Origin: Paenibacillus contaminans | GTDB lineage: Bacteria > Bacillota > Bacilli > Paenibacillales > NBRC-103111 | DNA: 64,000 bases | Assembly (NCBI RefSeq): GCF_003285015.1 | Contig: NZ_QMFB01000013.1 | Coordinates: 127,045-191,044 of the forward strand | Direction of reading: 5' to 3' | In this document: positions 60,299 to 64,000 of the stretch, in pieces | How positions within the stretch are numbered: the first letter of the stretch is position 1 | How the letters are laid out: each line of letters starts with the position of its first letter | Position numbers and translations under genes: made by a program | The notes under the pieces: model-generated | Databases searched by the model: none | Seen by the model: only the letters and a program-made list of their open reading frames with translations | Told to the model about the DNA's origin: nothing

Positions 60299-61744
60299 TC
60301 ATTCATTAAATAATTCATTCAACAAATTAACACCCGTTTCGATCAATATCGATTCGCATTGAGGGTCAAAGGCTGACGGCTGGGCGTATCCGCGATGCGA
60401 GACGCTCGGCTCGTATCCGCCGAAAGCATATTCGGCGGCAGTGGGGAAATATCCGAGAACGCCGTTTGAATACCCGCAGTAAAAAGTCACCTTCGCTTTC
60501 GATATTTCCTTTACGGCTAAACCGATCTCGTTGAATATTTCTCCCGGCGCGGCGCAAATCCCGAAATTACCGATTCGGATCGCCTGCAAAGGCGCTTCCG
60601 CGGCTGTTTGGATTGAACCCTCCTCTATAGTTCTTATCGTCTCTTTCGCCCATGCGATGTGGTATCGAATCGTATTGGGCGAGGTACGAGGATCGGGGTG
60701 TGCCGTCAATTCGGCCAATTCCCGCTCGCGCCGCTCGATTTCGGCTGAGAGTTCCTGACGGGTCGGCAGCTTTTCATATGGAAAACGAACCCACTGTTCA
60801 GCGGCAGATATGACCGGCTGCGCCTGGGCACAGTCACTCTTCATTGCCTTTCTGCGATAGAGTGAAATCGGCGTCGTCGATGCGAAATCATGCTTTTCTA
60901 TGACCGTTGCGGGTTCGACCGGGTTAAGCACGGACTCGATCGCTTTCAAAGCCAATTTCGTTCCGAACTCCACTTCCAACCCTTTCGTCCGGCAAAACCC
61001 TTCCAATGGCAAAATGTTGCCCGCAGCTCCTTGCAGAAAAATACACTCCCCGCCCAATATTTGCTTGACCGTCTTTCTGAGCGGGCCGACAAAATCCGAG
61101 GAATACTCCGTAACGTCCTTTCCTATTACGACAGGGTGACAGGCAAAATTAACCGCGGTCGCAATGACAGATTGGTCTTGTCTCTTAAAACACACCGTCT
61201 GTACGCTGCGATCGCAAACGCCGTCCGGATTCCAGCCAAGTATCGTTCCTCCGTCCTGCGTGCGTTCCCGTCTGTTGACAGACAATCCTTCTACTGCTGA
61301 TACGCCCAATCCCATTTCGGCATCTTCAAGCCTAAAGACAGCCAGCTCCACCGCTGAGGCGGCCATCTCGGCCACATAGTCCGCAAACAAGCGCTCCTTG
61401 AGCGTGTACTCGGGGTATTGCCCGCCCAACTTGACCGCAGCCGGGAAGCCCGGCAATCCGTGGCTGTGGTTGAAATTGACCAATACCGCGTGCTTCGGGC
61501 ACGAGCCGGCCTTGGCAAAGCTCGCTCTGATCTCCTCGGCTCTGTCCAAAGGACAGACGGCCATATCGATCGAAACGATGATGACGCGTTGTCCGCCGCT
61601 CTCCACGGCGATAGCGCCGACTTCCATCGGTTCGCCATATCCTGTGCCGGCCTTCATCCGATTCACGAAGCCCAGCATATCGATCCCCAGCGGCGGGGTA
61701 ATCGGCAAAACCGCAGCTCCGGCCCGCAAATTACGTTGTGTCAT
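60299..61744 (-). CDS. Neutral/alkaline ceramidase-like N-terminal domain protein
   Basis: The 481-residue cytoplasmic protein has the neutral/alkaline ceramidase N-terminal pattern (AGAAVLPITPPLG; VNFNHSHGLPGFPA; VNFACHPVVIGKD with metal His) but no signal peptide. In bacteria such proteins often sit in sugar catabolic clusters, where a hydrolase role on another substrate is likely. Its start overlaps the lipoamide dehydrogenase stop (ATGA). Confidence 0.82.
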   Translation of the reverse strand: MTQRNLRAGAAVLPITPPLGIDMLGFVNRMKAGTGYGEPMEVGAIAVESGGQRVIIVSIDMAVCPLDRAEEIRASFAKAGSCPKHAVLVNFNHSHGLPGFPAAVKLGGQYPEYTLKERLFADYVAEMAASAVELAVFRLEDAEMGLGVSAVEGLSVNRRERTQDGGTILGWNPDGVCDRSVQTVCFKRQDQSVIATAVNFACHPVVIGKDVTEYSSDFVGPLRKTVKQILGGECIFLQGAAGNILPLEGFCRTKGLEVEFGTKLALKAIESVLNPVEPATVIEKHDFASTTPISLYRRKAMKSDCAQAQPVISAAEQWVRFPYEKLPTRQELSAEIERRERELAELTAHPDPRTSPNTIRYHIAWAKETIRTIEEGSIQTAAEAPLQAIRIGNFGICAAPGEIFNEIGLAVKEISKAKVTFYCGYSNGVLGYFPTAAEYAFGGYEPSVSHRGYAQPSAFDPQCESILIETGVNLLNELFNE

Positions 61745-63168
61745 GTTCTCCTGCTCCCTCGCGATGATAATTGATGAATCGGATATCCAAGCGCCGCTTC
61801 GGCTGCTTCCATTGTCATTTCGCCGAGTGTCGGATGAGCATGAATCGTAATCGCAACGTCCTGCAGCGTCGCGCCCATTTCAACCGCCAACCCCATTTCT
61901 GCAATCAAACCGGAAGCTTCCGCCCCCGCGATCTGAGCGCCCAGTATAATGCCCGTTGCGCGATCGGCCACCAATTTGACAAAGCCTTCATTTGCTTGCA
62001 AAGAAAGCGCGCGCCCATTGGCAGCGTAGGGAAACTTGCCGACGGCGATATCGATTCCCTGTGCCGCCGCTTCCGCCTCGGACAAACCGACGCTGGCAAG
62101 CTCAGGGTCTGAGAACACAACCATAGGGATCGCCCTATAGTCCACCTCGCTGCTCATCCCGGCAATCGCTTCCGCCGCAACTTTGCCTTCATAGGAAGCT
62201 TTATGAGCCAAAGCGGGGCCTGCCACAATATCGCCGACGGCGAAAATATTCGGCAAGGACGTTCTGCATTGGCGGTCGATGTGCACCAGCCCGCCTTCCA
62301 TTTGCCTTAACCCAAGACGATCCAGCCCTGAATCTGTATTCGGGCGGCGGCCCACTGCAACAAGAACGTAATCGGCCGTAATCTGTCTTTCCTCGCCATT
62401 GACCAGAAAAGTTACGGTAACGTCCTTACTCGTTTGCTTGGCGCTTATCGCTATCGCCTGATGATGCACCGTCACGCCTTTCTTATTCAACCGCTTCGCA
62501 ACGGCTTGCGCCATTTCTTGTTCAAATCCGGGCAATATGCGCTCCGAGCCTTCAAGTATCGTCACTTTCGCGCCGAATTTGGAGAACGTCTGACCAAGCT
62601 CGATTCCGATGTAGCCGCCGCCGATGACGATCAAACTTCCCGGAATCTCCTGAAGCTCGAGCGCATCGGCGGAGGACAAGATTCTCCCTCCGAATGGGAG
62701 AGACTTTAACTCGATCGGGTGAGAACCGGTAGCGAGGATGCAATATTCAAACCGGATATGCAGTTGTTCCAGTCCATTATTCAAAATCGCCTCATGATCA
62801 TTGATCAACGTGATTTCGCCATGAATGGCTTGAATTTGATTGCCGCTTAAAAGGCCGGCGATACCGCCCGCCATTTTTTTAACAATGCCGTTTTTCCAGC
62901 TCTGAACTTTCGCGAAATCCACTTTTACTTGTTCTGCGGTAATCCCCATCGCTTGCGATGCGGATACCGCTTCGTAGCTATGGGCAGCGGAGATGAGCGC
63001 TTTGGAAGGGATGCACCCGCTATTCAAACAAATACCGCCCCATTCGGACTTATCTGCAATCATCACGCTTTTTCCAAGTTGAGCGGCACGGATGGCGGCT
63101 ACATAACCGCCGGGTCCGGCTCCGACCACCAGCACATCGATGGTAAACAGCCTATTTTCCCCAGCCAA
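61741..63168 (-). CDS. Dihydrolipoyl dehydrogenase (E3)
   Basis: The 475-residue flavoprotein has the FAD motif VVGAGPGGYVAAIRAAQLG, the redox disulfide Cys47/Cys52 (GGICLNSGC), the NAD motif VIGGGYIGIELGQTFSKFG and the C-terminal catalytic HPTLGE. It reoxidises the lipoyl groups of the E2 encoded just upstream. Its place here, rather than with pdh or odh genes, indicates a dedicated E3. Confidence 0.94.
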   Translation of the reverse strand: MAGENRLFTIDVLVVGAGPGGYVAAIRAAQLGKSVMIADKSEWGGICLNSGCIPSKALISAAHSYEAVSASQAMGITAEQVKVDFAKVQSWKNGIVKKMAGGIAGLLSGNQIQAIHGEITLINDHEAILNNGLEQLHIRFEYCILATGSHPIELKSLPFGGRILSSADALELQEIPGSLIVIGGGYIGIELGQTFSKFGAKVTILEGSERILPGFEQEMAQAVAKRLNKKGVTVHHQAIAISAKQTSKDVTVTFLVNGEERQITADYVLVAVGRRPNTDSGLDRLGLRQMEGGLVHIDRQCRTSLPNIFAVGDIVAGPALAHKASYEGKVAAEAIAGMSSEVDYRAIPMVVFSDPELASVGLSEAEAAAQGIDIAVGKFPYAANGRALSLQANEGFVKLVADRATGIILGAQIAGAEASGLIAEMGLAVEMGATLQDVAITIHAHPTLGEMTMEAAEAALGYPIHQLSSRGSRRT

Positions 63169-63181
63169 TAAAAGCGCCTCC

Positions 63182-63586
63182 TTAACGAACGGCAGGCTGG
63201 GAATCGCAATAGGCCTGCGCCTCGATCTCGACTAGCAGGCGCGGGTCCATAAGCGCCGAAACTTCCACCATGGAGGCAACGGGCATAATTTCGCCGAAAG
63301 CTTCTTTGTGCGCTTTGGCAATTTGTTCCCACAGCTTAATATCCGTGACGTAAATTCTCGTGCGGGTGACATCTTGCATGCTTGCGCCGACTTCCTCCAA
63401 AGCTTCTTCGATAATTTGCAGAATGCGTTTCGTTTGCCGGTACGCGTCCCCTGCTCCTACGACTTCCCCGTCTTTCATCGCCGTCGTACCGGATACCTCC
63501 ACCATATTTCCGACCCGCAACGCCCGGCAATAACCGAAAATCGTTTCCCACGGTGCTCCTGACATTGCTTTTTTACGCTCCAGCAT
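63182..63586 (-). CDS. RidA/YjgF-family protein
   Basis: The 134-residue protein fits the RidA family (ALRVGNMVEVSGTTAM; DAYRQTKRILQIIEEALEEVGASMQDVTRTRIYVTDI; VASMVEVSALMDPRLLVEIEAQA). RidA hydrolyses reactive imine/enamine intermediates; here it may handle intermediates of the operon pathway. ATG 63586 has AAAGGAG 11 bases upstream; ATG 63565 lacks a site. It lies between E2 and E3. Confidence 0.92.
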   Translation of the reverse strand: MLERKKAMSGAPWETIFGYCRALRVGNMVEVSGTTAMKDGEVVGAGDAYRQTKRILQIIEEALEEVGASMQDVTRTRIYVTDIKLWEQIAKAHKEAFGEIMPVASMVEVSALMDPRLLVEIEAQAYCDSQPAVR

Positions 63587-63635
63587 CTTTGTTTTGTCTC
63601 CTTTCAGACTTAAGCTTCAAGGGTTTAAGGCTTGC

Positions 63636-64000
63636 TCAAATCAAGTACCAATCATCCGATTCCAGCTGCCGGACCAAATCGTTCATAAACTCGGCAGCCG
63701 GCGCTCCATCGATTAAACGGTGGTCGAAGCTGCCTGTCATATTCATCATCGGGCGAATCTCCATTTTACCCGCGATGGAAACGACTACGTCCTTAACGGC
63801 ACCGACCGCGAGAATACAGCCTTCCGGCGGATTGACAATCGCCTGAAATTGTTCGACGCCGTATGCGCCGAGATTGGATATCGTGACGGTTCCTCCCTGC
63901 ATGTGAGACGGCATGGAAGTCCGGTTGCGAATTGAATCGATACGCCCTACCCGCGCCATAGCAATTTCCGAGACCGAAAGCCGCTCCGTTTCATGAATGA
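63636..64000 (-). CDS. 2-oxo acid dehydrogenase E2 acyltransferase, C-terminal part (cut by right edge)
   Basis: The 120 visible residues are the C-terminal catalytic domain: GGTVTISNLGAYGVEQFQAIVNPPEGCILAVGA and the active-site motif DHRLIDG with its catalytic His. The N-terminal lipoyl domain and E1-binding region lie outside. It transfers an acyl group from E1 to CoA. The complex could be acetoin-, branched-chain- or other 2-oxo-acid-specific. Confidence 0.93.
   Translation of the reverse strand, partial: IHETERLSVSEIAMARVGRIDSIRNRTSMPSHMQGGTVTISNLGAYGVEQFQAIVNPPEGCILAVGAVKDVVVSIAGKMEIRPMMNMTGSFDHRLIDGAPAAEFMNDLVRQLESDDWYLI

Overview
This window comes from a moderately GC-rich, Gram-positive spore-former-type Firmicute. 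Paenibacillaceae (Paenibacillus or Cohnella-like) fits best: strong AGGAGG ribosome binding sites, TTG/GTG starts, YwmB, LiaFSR and LCP proteins, several DUF5696/DUF4832/phytanoyl-dioxygenase families common in that group, and intergenic repeat arrays. No rRNA, tRNA, transposase or CRISPR array was seen. The species assignment is inference from protein families only.

Positions 1-17.4 kb (all minus strand) hold a large carbohydrate-uptake locus. An OmpR-type response regulator and histidine kinase (16495-17205, 15153-16502) lie upstream of a run of ten genes. These are an MsmX/UgpC-type ATPase, a giant membrane-anchored solute-binding protein with carbohydrate-binding-like modules, a permease pair, an NHL/TPR surface protein, a Yip1-like membrane protein, a DUF5696 surface protein, a second permease pair and a DUF4832 glycosidase-like protein. 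A second, lipoprotein-type binding protein runs off the left edge. Three near-identical promoters carry an 11-bp-period direct repeat (AATTCA-N5-AATTCA) exactly 12 bp before a -10 hexamer. They precede the regulator gene, the ATPase-led operon and the left-edge binding protein, so I infer one self-regulated two-component regulon.

Positions 17.4-24.5 kb hold an LCP cell-wall ligase with a perfect 12-bp-arm palindrome upstream, a repeat-rich stretch, and an ECF42-type sigma factor cluster with two DGPF/YciI proteins, a VOC protein and a DUF1801 protein. Three promoters of the form TGTCGA-N17-CGTC fit the published ECF42 target motif. Positions 22.8-33 kb hold metabolic singletons: two divergent phytanoyl-dioxygenase/AraC pairs, a MerR regulator, an alpha/beta hydrolase, an aldo-keto reductase, a Gfo/Idh/MocA dehydrogenase and a cyclase. 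Two intergenic arrays of a related ~72-bp repeat occur here in opposite orientations.

Positions 33.6-52.4 kb are mostly housekeeping and stress genes: zwf, ywmB, small proteins, PAP2 phosphatase, a composite Lia/Psp envelope-stress operon (LiaI-like, two PspA, PspC, LiaF, LiaS, LiaR), DUF421, acetyltransferases, an SH3/NlpC-P60 hydrolase, a serine hydrolase, moaA and an SDR. Positions 52.8-57 kb hold an M81 peptidase/IlvD-family dehydratase pair divergent from a GntR/FCD regulator, with two matching operator-like sites between them.

Positions 57-64 kb hold an EcsC protein, a DUF1801 gene interrupted by a small repeat element, and the tail of a catabolic operon: an E2 acyltransferase cut by the right edge, RidA, E3 lipoamide dehydrogenase, a ceramidase-like protein, an SDR and a DUF4432 epimerase-like protein.
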